Of a stretch of 64,000 nucleotides of DNA, positions 25,949 through 34,928 are shown one piece after another. The first letter of the stretch is position 1, and each line of letters begins with the position of its first letter. The notes below the pieces were generated by a model. It searched no databases. It saw only the letters and a program-made list of their open reading frames with translations, and was not told the DNA's origin. This stretch comes from Pseudomonas sp. FP1742 (GTDB taxonomy: Bacteria; Pseudomonadota; Gammaproteobacteria; Pseudomonadales; Pseudomonadaceae), in assembly GCF_030687145.1 (NCBI RefSeq), contig NZ_CP117460.1, positions 6,605,236 through 6,669,235 on the forward strand, given 5' to 3'. The position numbers were made by a program, and so were the translations under genes.

Positions 25949-27859
25949 TCACACCTCATCCTTAAGCTTGAGTAGGGGTTCCTGAAAGCGTAGCAAACGC
26001 CCAGCGTTACCGAGCACCAATAACGTACTCAAGTTGTGCAACAGCGCGGCAATCATCGCCCCGGCCGCGCCCAGCCAGCCGAATGCGGCGAAGGCGACAA
26101 TCGCCAGGGTCCAGCCCAGACCGATGATCACATTGACCTGCAAAGTCTGACGGCATTGGCGACTCAAGCGCACACAGGTTCCGAGTCGGCGCAGGTCGCT
26201 GCCGATCAGTACGATGTCGGCCGAGGCCAGCGCGATGTCCGCACCGCCCGCGCCCATGGCCACGCCAACCACACCGGCCTTGAGCGCCAGAGAATCGTTG
26301 ATCCCGTCGCCGACCACCATCGGCCGGAAACCACTGCCGATTTCTTTCAGCACACGGTTGAGTTTGTCCTCGGGCAACGCCTGGGCTTCGACATCGCTGA
26401 TGCCCACATCCCGGGCCAGGGTGTGCGCCACGCTGTGCCGATCCCCGGTGAGCAATAGCTGACGCCCCAGGCCCAGTTCACGCAACTCATTCAGGGCAAA
26501 TCGTGCCTCGGGTTTGACGCTGTCAGCGAGCAATAGCCAGGCGAGAAACTCGCCATCGAGTGCCAACCCGGCGATCGGGCCATCGTGTTTTGGAACGGCT
26601 GAAGTGACGATGCCCAATTGCGCGAACAGCTCCGGACGACCGAGGGCCGCTTCGCCCTGCTCGGTCATTGCCACCACACCCAGCCCCTGACGCTCGCGGA
26701 TGTCGGAGAGCAGCAGAAAATGTTCCTGAGTGACCAACCCGGCCAACGCGCGGCTGACCGGGTGGCTGCTGGCGGAACCGAGGCTGGCGGCGAGTTTTAA
26801 TACGTGACTGCGATCTTTCAGGGGACTGTCGATCGATTGCAGGCGCAAGGTACCGAATGTCAGGGTGCCGGTCTTGTCGACCACCAACGAGGTCAGGTCC
26901 GCCAATTCTTCGAGGAACGCCGAGCTGCGAATCAGAATCCCGTGCCGAGCGGCGACCGCCACCCCGGCAATCGCCGTGGCTGGTGCCGACAACACCAACG
27001 CGCAAGGACACGCGGCCACCAACACTGCGAGCATCGCCTGGGCATTATTGGTAACGAACCAGGTCACGGCGGCCAGCAGCAACACCAGCACCATGTAGCT
27101 ACCGGCGTAGCGTTCGAGCAGACGGGTGATCGGCGGCTTGGAACGTTCGGCGTTTTGCATCAGCGCGATGACTTTGCCCAGCGTCGATTCGTGCCCCGTG
27201 CGGGTCACTTCAATGCGCAGCAGGCCATCGAGGTTGATCGCCCCGCCGAACACCGGCATGCCCACGACGGCCTCTATGGGCACTGACTCACCGGTGATCG
27301 ATGCCGTGTCGAGGCTCGCCTGACCGGACAACACCCGGCCATCGGCCGGCACGCGATCACCCGCACGCACCTCCACCAAGTCGCCGGCCTTGAGCGTGCC
27401 GTTATCGACTTCAACGATAGCGCCGTCAGCCTGAATCTTGCGTGCATGGCTGCGGGTCAGTTTGCCGAGGGCGTGAATAGCCTCCTGGGAACCGATCACG
27501 CTGCGCTCTTCCAGCACATGGCCGAAGATCATGATGATCGGCAGCAGTGCCGCAGTCAGCAGATCGCCAGTGGCCCAGGCACCGAGCATGGCCAGGGCGA
27601 TCAATTGATCGGTGATCCCGTGCAGGCTCGGATAACGCAGGCTGTACCACGCCGAGCGCATGACCGGCACGGCCACCAGCAACGAGGCAAAACCCAACAG
27701 CAATTGGCTGACCCCGGTCTGTTCCGGCAACAACCAGCGCCAGACCAGGCCGAGGGCAAGCAAGCCCAGTGCAAGCATGGCCAGGGTCAACTGGCGCGCG
27801 GCGCTACGTTGTTCAGCCGAGGACAACATGCTCGGCGCGGCGGCGGTTTGGGCAGTCAT
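25949..27859 (-). CDS. P1B-type heavy-metal transporting ATPase without N-terminal metal domain
   Basis: A 636-residue P-type ATPase. Visible: TGES actuator loop (189-192), CPC in the ion-binding helix (284-286, AACPCALVL), phosphorylation site DKTGTLT (Asp328), and a VGDGINDSLAL hinge near the C-terminus. There is no HMA domain; the chain goes straight into membrane helices. The last helix carries H608-N-L-S-T rather than the DxG of Zn/Cd-type ZntA or the MxxS of Cu-type pumps, so its metal cannot be assigned. It is the last gene of an operon with three SPFH proteins, overlapping its neighbour by 4 bases. Confidence 0.9.
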   Translation of the reverse strand: MTAQTAAAPSMLSSAEQRSAARQLTLAMLALGLLALGLVWRWLLPEQTGVSQLLLGFASLLVAVPVMRSAWYSLRYPSLHGITDQLIALAMLGAWATGDLLTAALLPIIMIFGHVLEERSVIGSQEAIHALGKLTRSHARKIQADGAIVEVDNGTLKAGDLVEVRAGDRVPADGRVLSGQASLDTASITGESVPIEAVVGMPVFGGAINLDGLLRIEVTRTGHESTLGKVIALMQNAERSKPPITRLLERYAGSYMVLVLLLAAVTWFVTNNAQAMLAVLVAACPCALVLSAPATAIAGVAVAARHGILIRSSAFLEELADLTSLVVDKTGTLTFGTLRLQSIDSPLKDRSHVLKLAASLGSASSHPVSRALAGLVTQEHFLLLSDIRERQGLGVVAMTEQGEAALGRPELFAQLGIVTSAVPKHDGPIAGLALDGEFLAWLLLADSVKPEARFALNELRELGLGRQLLLTGDRHSVAHTLARDVGISDVEAQALPEDKLNRVLKEIGSGFRPMVVGDGINDSLALKAGVVGVAMGAGGADIALASADIVLIGSDLRRLGTCVRLSRQCRQTLQVNVIIGLGWTLAIVAFAAFGWLGAAGAMIAALLHNLSTLLVLGNAGRLLRFQEPLLKLKDEV

Positions 27860-28914
27860 TGTGCAGCTCCCTGAATGATCAGGCGGGAATCGTCTTTGGG
27901 ATCGACCGTCGTCACCGAACCAGCCTGACCGAGAATCTTCGGCATCCGCTCACGGTAAATACGCAGCAGCATTTGCGGGTCGGTGCCCTGCTGTTGCGCC
28001 TTGGCCAAACTCAGCACCGTGGCGGTGTCGGCGGAAGCTTTGGCCAGGCGTTCGCTGGCCTGGGCGTGAGCCACTTGCAGCGTGCGGTCGGCTTGTTCAT
28101 TGGCGGACTGAGTCAGTTTCTCGGCTTCAGTTCGCGCGTTGGCAACAGCTTTGTCAGCCTGCTGACTAGCAGTTAACACCGCGTTGAACGCGCTCACCGC
28201 CGGGCCGGGCAGACTCGACTGCACATCGACCCGCGCCACTTCGATACCCAAGCCCTGCCCGGTCGCCGTCAGTTCGGCCAAGCGTTGATTGATGCCTCGC
28301 ACCAGATCGCCGCGCAGACGTTCGCGACGTTCGGCAGCCTGATTGTCGGCACCGATCAGTTCCGGTCGAGCCACCAGAATGGTGTCCAGGTCTCGCGCCG
28401 CGGTGAGCGCCACGGCACTGCGCGTCACCAGTCGATCCAGAGCCGGCAACACATGCTCACCCTGAAGAACGAAGGCATAGGGCTCAGTGACTTTGTAGAA
28501 CACCCGCACATCCAGCTGCACCACGCCCGCGTCACCGGTCAGCAGATAACCGGAGCCGGCGAGCGCATCGCTGAGGGGTGTGGCAAAGCTCGCCACTCGG
28601 TCGGCCTGCAACGCGGCATCGGTGCGCAGCAGGTTTTCCACCCGACGCTCGATCACCCGATCCGCTGCCGGCAACAAGATCACCTGCTCAAACGGTCGCG
28701 GCCACGCCAACAGTAAGCCGGCATTTTGAATGCGATCCAGCGCGCCGAAGTGCAGCACCACGGCGCGATTCTGCGGGTCGATCTGCCGCACATTGGAAAA
28801 TGCCCACGCCAACGCAGCCAGCACGGTCACGGCGTAAAGCGCGAGAAAAGCCAAGCGCCCCGCCTGAATCCAGGGGCTGCTCAACTCATTTGTTCCACGT
28901 GGAACCAAACTCAT
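27856..28914 (-). CDS. SPFH-domain HflC-like protein
   Basis: A 352-residue protein with one membrane segment (LAFLALYAVTVLAALAWAF, ~20-42) followed by an SPFH/band 7 domain (IDPQNRAVVLHFGALDRIQN onward) and a long C-terminal coiled coil rich in Ala, Glu and Gln (ASQQADKAVANARTEAEKL). HflC paralogues form membrane rings with HflK. This is not the canonical hflC of the hfq-hflX-hflK operon. Its ATG overlaps the preceding hflK-like stop by ATGA. Codons 4-8 (VPRGT) are encoded by a parS site. Confidence 0.85.
   Translation of the reverse strand: MSLVPRGTNELSSPWIQAGRLAFLALYAVTVLAALAWAFSNVRQIDPQNRAVVLHFGALDRIQNAGLLLAWPRPFEQVILLPAADRVIERRVENLLRTDAALQADRVASFATPLSDALAGSGYLLTGDAGVVQLDVRVFYKVTEPYAFVLQGEHVLPALDRLVTRSAVALTAARDLDTILVARPELIGADNQAAERRERLRGDLVRGINQRLAELTATGQGLGIEVARVDVQSSLPGPAVSAFNAVLTASQQADKAVANARTEAEKLTQSANEQADRTLQVAHAQASERLAKASADTATVLSLAKAQQQGTDPQMLLRIYRERMPKILGQAGSVTTVDPKDDSRLIIQGAAQ
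28891..28906. other. parS centromere site (within the hflC-like gene)
   Basis: TGTTCCACGTGGAACC contains the perfect 14-base palindrome GTTCCACGTGGAAC and matches the parS consensus at 15 of 16 positions. It lies ~35 kb from dnaA and falls at codons 3-8 of the hflC-like gene. Confidence 0.9.
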
Positions 28915-29963
28915 GGCTGCGACCCGGATTTGTTATCGAGGGTCGGTGGACCGTCAACCAACACCCGGAACGGCGCCGCATCGGTGCGCAAAATCAGTTT
29001 GGTGCCCGGTGCGACGATGGTGCCCAAGGTGTCGAGCGAACGCAGCAAATTGTAGAGCTGCGGTGAACCGGCGTAGGCGCGGCCGTAAATCTGCGCGGCT
29101 TCGACGCGGGATTGGGCTTCGATGTCTGCGGCTTTCACGGTGGCATCAGCTTGTACGATTCGCGCATCACGCTCGGCCGCAGAACGAATTTGTGCCGCTT
29201 CACGTTTGCCAATGGCCGTGCGTTCAGTGGCGATTGTTTCACGCTCGGCGCGCATACGATCGACCGTCGCGGTGAGCGTCACCGATGGCAGAGTCAAACG
29301 CTCGATACCGACTTGCAGCACTCGCACGCCATAGGTGGTGAGCAACTGCTGATCGATCTGCTGACGCAGCTGCGCTTCGAAATCGGCGATGTGCACCTGG
29401 TTGGCGTCGGTGTTCACCAGATTGGCCAAGTCGAAACTGCTGGCGGTAGTTTCCAGCGCCGAGCCGACAAAGGTGCGAATCTGCCGCGCCGCTTCGTCCG
29501 GCTGGTTCTGCACGGCGCGCATAAAGCGTTGCACGTTGTCCGGATCACCCTGGACCTGCCAGGCCACGTAGGCTTGCACGATGATACGCAAACCATCGCG
29601 CGTGCCCACATCCTGCAAGCCGCTGGAGGTAGTGCGCAGCCGTAGATCCACCGGGATCGCCGCCTCGAACGGTGCCGGCCAACGCCAGCCAAGCCCCGGC
29701 TCCAACAATACCCGCGATGGATTACCGAAGCGGGTAATCACCGTGGCCTCCCCCGAGCGCACTTGCACCAGGCTCGCCGCCGCAATGGCAAACGCCACCA
29801 GCAACGCCGCCCAGCCCATTCGCCGCCACGGGAATGGGCCGGCTTCGTGTGGGTCGCCATGATGATGGTGATGATGACCATGGTGATGCCCGCCATGCCC
29901 GTGATTGTGGCCGGTGTGGTCATCGTGATCGTGATGATCGTGAGAAGGCGTCGACTGGCTCAA
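28911..29963 (-). CDS. SPFH-domain HflK-like protein with histidine-rich N-terminus
   Basis: A 350-residue protein. Residues 8-39 hold 18 histidines mixed with Asp and Gly, including six in a row (30-35), a probable metal-binding tail. A membrane segment follows (~50-68, MGWAALLVAFAIAAASLV), then an SPFH domain (VRSGEATVITRFGNPSRVLL) and a coiled-coil tail. HflK-like proteins assemble with HflC-like partners; here both flanking genes overlap by ATGA. The His tail, absent from ordinary HflK, points to binding Zn, Ni, Co or Cu and links the SPFH ring to the P1B ATPase downstream. The link is inferred from context. Confidence 0.87.
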   Translation of the reverse strand: MSQSTPSHDHHDHDDHTGHNHGHGGHHHGHHHHHHGDPHEAGPFPWRRMGWAALLVAFAIAAASLVQVRSGEATVITRFGNPSRVLLEPGLGWRWPAPFEAAIPVDLRLRTTSSGLQDVGTRDGLRIIVQAYVAWQVQGDPDNVQRFMRAVQNQPDEAARQIRTFVGSALETTASSFDLANLVNTDANQVHIADFEAQLRQQIDQQLLTTYGVRVLQVGIERLTLPSVTLTATVDRMRAERETIATERTAIGKREAAQIRSAAERDARIVQADATVKAADIEAQSRVEAAQIYGRAYAGSPQLYNLLRSLDTLGTIVAPGTKLILRTDAAPFRVLVDGPPTLDNKSGSQP

Positions 29964-31924
29964 TGGGCGGCTCCTGGCTGAGCGGTATTACGCGACGGCG
30001 CAGGGTCAGCCGGCAGCGTGAATGTACGTAGGTCGATGGTCGGCGCATTGCTGCTGCCACCCAGACGGTGATCGAGAACCAGCAGCTTGGCGTTAGCCAG
30101 GCCCTGGGTCAGTTGGCTGAGGTATTGCTCCAGCACGAAGGCTTGGCCGGCGCTGGAAAACGCCTTTCGTTCGGCGGCAAATTTCAGGTCGGCGGCCTGG
30201 GCGTTCGAGTTGATTTCATGCGCACTGGCCGTGGCTTGATCGCGAGCGATGCTGGCCTGCAATTGCGCCTGGTTGGTCGCCTCTGCCGCTGCACCGCGCT
30301 CTCTGGAGATCAGTGCCTGAGCGCCAATCTGCGCCGCTTGCACACCGTGATAGGCATTCGCCGCACCCGCTGGCGGATGAATGGCCTCGACCACCGTGGC
30401 AAGAATTTCCACGCCGCTGTCGAGTTTTTGCAGGTCTGCCTGCACAGCTCGGCCGATGTCTTCGGCGAGCCCTACCCGGTCTTCACCGAGTAAACCGTCA
30501 AGGGTTCGCGAGGCGAAATCGTGAACCAGAATTCGACTCGCGGTGCTGCGGATCAGCGTCGGCACGTCGGCGCTGTTGTACGTCGCAGCCAGTGCCGCCT
30601 GATCGCTCAAGCCGATGCGATAAACGAAGCGCACGTCCATGTTGACGATCTGGAAGCTCTGCTTGTCGGCACGGCTGCTGGCGATGACCTGGGATTTGTC
30701 ATTCACATGACTGGCGTCCCACAAGCGGTTGGCAATTACCGGTGCCGGGCCTTCGGCAGGTTCAGCTTCCACCGGTGCCGACGTTTCGCCGACGCTGGTG
30801 GCCAACTCGTGAACCACACCGTTTTCGACGCTCAGCACGCGCCCCAGCGGCCAGGGCAAACCAGCGTGCAAACCAGGACCGAAAACCTCAACCGGTTTGC
30901 CGAAACGCTCGTAGATACCCCGCCCTTGCAGCGGAATTTCATGAATACCGGTGAGTAACCAACCGACAAATACCACCACCGCCAGCACCGGTAAAAACGC
31001 CCGTCGCATGTAGGTGAAGGCCCAGATCTGCCGCAGGTCGATGCCGAAGCGGTTGTGCAACTCGTGCTGCAATGCCAGCAAGGGTTGCGGTGGCCAGCGC
31101 AGCATATCGGCGACAAAACTTCGCGCCAGCAATGTCGGTTCAAGTTGTTCACGACGAGGGCTGAACAGCGACAACACGGCGCGCAGCAACAACTCGACGG
31201 CGACCAACCCCGGCAGCAAGCCGATCAGCACCGCCAGACGCACCGGCCACACTGCTGTTTCGCTGGCGAACAACAAACACAGGGCGCTGAGCACCAGACC
31301 AATAATCGCGACCCGCGTCAGCTGCGCCAACGACCCGGCTTCGGGCCACTGAGCGACATTTTCCTGGGCCAGTTGCCGCTCCAGTACCAGCAAACCGAAC
31401 GCCAGCAGCAACGACAGCGCGGCGCCGACGCTGGCTGACAATCCCAACGCGGCGGGCGGTAAAGCGAGGTTCCAGATTTGCTCGATACTGTACAACGTCA
31501 ACAACGCCCAGCCGCCAAGCCAGAGCGTCGGTGCACCGATCTGCCCCAGCAAGCGCAGCCAACGCTGACTGATGCGCTCCAGCAATCGCTCGTACCAGCC
31601 TTCGGCGGCAATGGTTTCGTCAGCGGTAGCCACTGGCACCAACACTGGCGGATTCATCGCCCGTGCACGCCACTGCGCCACCCACCAGGCCGATTGCAGA
31701 CCGGCGCCCAACACCAGCAAACCGGCACTCTGATTGACCAGCAACGCTGGCCAGAGTGACTGAGGCGCAAACAGCCCGACAAAAAACGCCAACACTAACC
31801 CTGTTGCCGCCAAAGCACCCAAGCCGATTGCGAACTGCCGCAATCGACGTCCTTGAACGACCGCCTGCTGAAAGCGCAGCAGCCCTGCTATCTGTGCTCC
31901 ATCGCCATCGAGATCGACTTGCAT
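29960..31924 (-). CDS. Polytopic HflK-like SPFH protein with N-terminal membrane extension
   Basis: A 654-residue protein. The first ~330 residues hold about six hydrophobic segments (e.g. FAIGLGALAATGLVLAFFVG, LLLAFGLLVL, LVLSALCLLFAS), then a last membrane helix (FLPVLAVVVFVGWLL) leads into an SPFH domain (IPLQGRGIYERFGKPVEVF) and a coiled coil (ISRERGAAAEATNQAQLQ). Canonical HflK has only one helix, so the N-terminal half is an added membrane module. First gene of the SPFH-ATPase operon. ATG at 31924 has a GGGGTGG nearby; a GTG at 31945 is an alternative. Confidence 0.82.
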   Translation of the reverse strand: MQVDLDGDGAQIAGLLRFQQAVVQGRRLRQFAIGLGALAATGLVLAFFVGLFAPQSLWPALLVNQSAGLLVLGAGLQSAWWVAQWRARAMNPPVLVPVATADETIAAEGWYERLLERISQRWLRLLGQIGAPTLWLGGWALLTLYSIEQIWNLALPPAALGLSASVGAALSLLLAFGLLVLERQLAQENVAQWPEAGSLAQLTRVAIIGLVLSALCLLFASETAVWPVRLAVLIGLLPGLVAVELLLRAVLSLFSPRREQLEPTLLARSFVADMLRWPPQPLLALQHELHNRFGIDLRQIWAFTYMRRAFLPVLAVVVFVGWLLTGIHEIPLQGRGIYERFGKPVEVFGPGLHAGLPWPLGRVLSVENGVVHELATSVGETSAPVEAEPAEGPAPVIANRLWDASHVNDKSQVIASSRADKQSFQIVNMDVRFVYRIGLSDQAALAATYNSADVPTLIRSTASRILVHDFASRTLDGLLGEDRVGLAEDIGRAVQADLQKLDSGVEILATVVEAIHPPAGAANAYHGVQAAQIGAQALISRERGAAAEATNQAQLQASIARDQATASAHEINSNAQAADLKFAAERKAFSSAGQAFVLEQYLSQLTQGLANAKLLVLDHRLGGSSNAPTIDLRTFTLPADPAPSRNTAQPGAAH

Positions 31925-31952
31925 ACCACCCCAGCCATTGCTCACATCATAA

Positions 31953-31971
31953 TTCGTTACGATATAACGAA
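31953..31971. promoter_or_regulatory. Candidate metalloregulator operator upstream of the SPFH-ATPase operon
   Basis: TTCGTTA and TAACGAA form a perfect 7-base inverted repeat with a 5-base spacer. Its centre, GTTACGATATAAC (31956-31968), matches the Zur core GTTATANTATAAC at 10 of 12 defined positions. It ends 8 bases before the GTG and 29 before the ATG start of the operon. Confidence 0.5.
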
Positions 31972-32064
31972 AATGGTGAAATTTTCGTCCTGAATCGTTC
32001 TATCTAAAAGCGCTGAACCTGTCGCCAAGCTGAAGCCTTGACCGAAATGGTGAGAAACGCACAT

Positions 32065-32078
32065 ATTACGTTCGTAAT
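32065..32078. promoter_or_regulatory. Palindrome upstream of lpd
   Basis: ATTACG-TT-CGTAAT is a perfect inverted repeat 58 bases before the lpd start, followed by a T-run. It may be an operator of lpd or a weak terminator; no known regulator motif recognised. Confidence 0.3.
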
Positions 32079-32135
32079 TTTTTATTGAAGACTACTTTTT
32101 GTCGACCCCGTCCCTCTTAATCCAGGAGTTGCACC

Positions 32136-33536
32136 ATGAGCACCTATGACGTCGTGATTCTGGGCGCCGGCCCCGGCGGTTACAACGCAGCGATTCGCGC
32201 CGGGCAGTTGGGCTTGAAAGCGGCATGCGTGGAAGGCCGTGCCACCCTCGGTGGGACCTGCCTGAACGTCGGTTGCATGCCGTCCAAGGCATTGCTGCAT
32301 GCCTCCGAGCTCTACGACGCGGCCATGGGGACGGAATTCGCCAACCTCGGGATCGAGGTCAAGCCTGTGCTGAACCTGGCTCAGATGATGAAACAGAAGG
32401 ATGAAAGCGTCACAGGGTTGACCAAGGGCATCGAGTTTCTGTTTCGCAAAAACAAGGTCGACTGGATCAAAGGGTGGGGCCATATCGACGGGCCGGGCAA
32501 GGTCACGGTGACAGACAGCCAGGGTGGCAAAATCCAGCTGAGCGCCAAGGACATCATCATCGCCACCGGTTCCGAACCCACTCCCCTGCCGGGCGTAGAC
32601 ATCGACAACCAACGCATCCTCGACTCCACAGGCGCGCTGTCGCTGGCAGAAGTACCGAAGCACCTGGTGGTGATCGGCGCCGGGGTGATCGGCCTGGAGC
32701 TGGGCTCGGTATGGCGGCGCCTGGGTGCTCAGGTGACGGTCGTCGAATTTCTCGACCGAATCTGCCCGGGAGTGGATGGTGAAGCCGCTAAAACCCTTCA
32801 GCGCTCATTGAGCAAGCAAGGCATCCGCTTCAAGTTGAGTTCGAAAGTCACCAGCGCCACCTCCTCGGCGAGCGGAGTTCAACTCAGTGTCGAACCGGCC
32901 GCAGGTGGCACCGCCGAACAGCTGGAAGCCGACTACGTGCTGGTGGCTATCGGTCGTCGTCCTTACACCCAGGGCCTGGGGCTGGAGAACGTCGGCCTCG
33001 CCACCGACAAACGCGGCATGCTCGCCAACAAGGGCCACCGCACCGAAGCGGCAGGCGTCTGGGTGATCGGTGACGTCACCTCGGGGCCGATGCTCGCCCA
33101 CAAGGCCGAAGACGAAGCCATGGCCTGCATCGAGCAGATCGTCGGCAAGGCCGGCGAGGTCAATTACGACCTGATCCCCAGCGTGATCTACACCAAACCG
33201 GAGCTGGCCAGCGTCGGCAAGACCGAAGAACAGCTGAAGGCCGAAGGTCGCGCCTACAAGGTCGGCAAATTCCCCTTCACCGCCAACAGCCGGGCGAAGA
33301 TCAACCATGAAACCGAAGGCTTCGCCAAAGTACTGGCCGATGAGCGCACCGACGAAGTTCTCGGCGTGCACCTTGTGGGCCCGAGCGTCAGCGAAATGAT
33401 TGGCGAATATTGCGTGGCCATGGAGTTCAGCGCCTCGGCCGAAGACATCGCCCTGACCTGCCATCCGCACCCGACCCGCTCCGAGGCCTTGCGCCAGGCG
33501 GCGATGAATGTGGAAGGGATGGCGACGCAGATGTAG
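32136..33536 (+). CDS. lpd: Dihydrolipoyl dehydrogenase
   Basis: A 466-residue FAD-dependent disulfide oxidoreductase, the E3 component that reoxidises dihydrolipoyl groups with NAD+. The FAD site VILGAGPGGYNAAIRAG, the redox-active disulfide GGTCLNVGCMPSK, the second GxGxxG (VVIGAGVIGLELGS), and the C-terminal CHPHPTRSEA with the catalytic His-Glu pair are all present. It stands alone, away from E1/E2 genes, as with the extra lpd copies of pseudomonads. AGGAG precedes the ATG. Confidence 0.95.
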   Translation: MSTYDVVILGAGPGGYNAAIRAGQLGLKAACVEGRATLGGTCLNVGCMPSKALLHASELYDAAMGTEFANLGIEVKPVLNLAQMMKQKDESVTGLTKGIEFLFRKNKVDWIKGWGHIDGPGKVTVTDSQGGKIQLSAKDIIIATGSEPTPLPGVDIDNQRILDSTGALSLAEVPKHLVVIGAGVIGLELGSVWRRLGAQVTVVEFLDRICPGVDGEAAKTLQRSLSKQGIRFKLSSKVTSATSSASGVQLSVEPAAGGTAEQLEADYVLVAIGRRPYTQGLGLENVGLATDKRGMLANKGHRTEAAGVWVIGDVTSGPMLAHKAEDEAMACIEQIVGKAGEVNYDLIPSVIYTKPELASVGKTEEQLKAEGRAYKVGKFPFTANSRAKINHETEGFAKVLADERTDEVLGVHLVGPSVSEMIGEYCVAMEFSASAEDIALTCHPHPTRSEALRQAAMNVEGMATQM

Positions 33537-33566
33537 GGCCGATGGTTTCGCGATGACTGAACCGAC

Positions 33567-33664
33567 GCTTTCGCGAGCAAGCCCGCTCCCACACTCGATC
33601 ATTGTCGAACACAACATCTGCGTTCACTGACGATCTACTGTGGGAGCGGGCTTGCTCGCGAATG
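33567..33664. repeat. REP inverted pair with conserved spacer
   Basis: Inverted REP copies at about 33567-33592 and 33639-33664. The spacer contains ACAACATCTGCGTT, also present in the pair at 38382-38471, suggesting a composite element rather than two separate repeats. Confidence 0.85.
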
Positions 33665-33676
33665 GGATCGACTTGT

Positions 33677-34150
33677 CTAAAGCGGCAAATGCTCCAATGG
33701 CAACGCTCCCGGGGTCTTCACCGTGTGAATTGCAAAGTTGCTGCGGATGTCGCTCACGCCAGGCAATTTCAGCAATCGCCCGGTGAGGAAACGGTCATAG
33801 GCGCGCAAATCCGGCACCACCACTTGCAGCAGAAAATCCGACTCCCCTGACACCAGGAACGCCGAAATCACCTCCGGCAAGGCTGTCACGGCCAGACGAA
33901 ACGCTTCGGCCTGTTCATCGTTATGCCGTTCGACCTTGACCCCGACAAACACCGTCAGCCCAAGCCCCACTTCATCTCGATCCAGGTTGGCCTGATACCC
34001 GCGAATCACGCCCGCCTCTTCCAGCATCCGTACCCGACGCAAACAGGGCGAGGCGGACAAACCGATCTCATCGGCCAGCTGCACGTTGCTCAAGCGTCCG
34101 TCCCGTTGCAGTGCCGCGAGAATCTTGCGGTCATAGGCATCCAGTTTCAT
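33677..34150 (-). CDS. Lrp/AsnC family transcriptional regulator
   Basis: A 157-residue regulator. The N-terminal HTH (LDAYDRKILAALQRDGRLSN...LADEIGLSASPCLRRVRMLE) and a C-terminal RAM ligand domain (~70-145) are typical. It is divergent from a LysE-type exporter gene, a common arrangement in which the Lrp member senses an amino acid and controls its export. Confidence 0.92.
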   Translation of the reverse strand: MKLDAYDRKILAALQRDGRLSNVQLADEIGLSASPCLRRVRMLEEAGVIRGYQANLDRDEVGLGLTVFVGVKVERHNDEQAEAFRLAVTALPEVISAFLVSGESDFLLQVVVPDLRAYDRFLTGRLLKLPGVSDIRSNFAIHTVKTPGALPLEHLPL

Positions 34151-34295
34151 GGTTTGGCAGATCCTGATGGTTCAATCATCACAAACTGGCAGGTTATGCC
34201 AAATATCGAAGCTTTAGAAGCTGACTACGCAACCACCTGCCCTGCCCCTCGGCCGTAGACTGAACGCACCAAATCGACAACGAATGGGCGGCAAC

Positions 34296-34925
34296 ATGAC
34301 AGAACTCTGGCTGTTTTTCATGGCATTGACAGTGGTGTACCTGTTGCCGGGCCCGGACATGATTCTGCTGTTGCAGACCGGCGCACGTCAGGGCAAAGGC
34401 GCGGCGCTGGCCACGGCATTGGGGCTGGGCGTGGCGCGCGGTTGTCATGTGGCATTGGCGGCATTGGGTTTGGCGACGCTGTTCAGGACGGCGCCCTGGA
34501 CCTTCGACGTGGTGCGCCTGGCTGGCGCCGCGTATCTGTTGTGGATCGGCATTCAGTGCCTGCGCAGCACGATGTTGCCGAGCTTGAACGGTGCAAACAC
34601 AACGATTGATAAACCACGGTGGCCGGAAGCGATCCGGCGCGGTTTGCTGACCAACCTGCTCAACCCCAAGGCACTGCTGTTCTGCTCGGTGCTGATGCCA
34701 CAGTTCATCGAGCCCCACGCTGGGCCGGTGCTCGGGCAATTTGCGACCCTGGGCATGATGCTGGTCGGCGTCGGCTTGCTGTTCGACAGCGCCTACGCGC
34801 TGGTCGGCGCTGCGCTGGGCCGTTGGCTGCAACGCAGTCCATCGGCCCAGCGGCTGCAGCAGTGGTTGTTTGGCAGCCTGTTGATTGGTTTTGCGGTGCG
34901 GCTGACCTTTGTTCAACAAGCTTGA
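34296..34925 (+). CDS. LysE/RhtB family amino acid exporter
   Basis: A 209-residue inner-membrane protein with about six hydrophobic segments. LLPGPDMILLLQTGARQGKGAALATALGLG is the LysE/RhtB signature, and LLNPKALLFCSVLMPQF follows. An in-frame ATG 12 bases earlier is possible; GGGCGGC upstream fits this ATG better. Probable efflux of an amino acid or homoserine lactone under the divergent Lrp regulator. Substrate unknown. Confidence 0.88.
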   Translation: MTELWLFFMALTVVYLLPGPDMILLLQTGARQGKGAALATALGLGVARGCHVALAALGLATLFRTAPWTFDVVRLAGAAYLLWIGIQCLRSTMLPSLNGANTTIDKPRWPEAIRRGLLTNLLNPKALLFCSVLMPQFIEPHAGPVLGQFATLGMMLVGVGLLFDSAYALVGAALGRWLQRSPSAQRLQQWLFGSLLIGFAVRLTFVQQA

Positions 34926-34928
34926 GCG

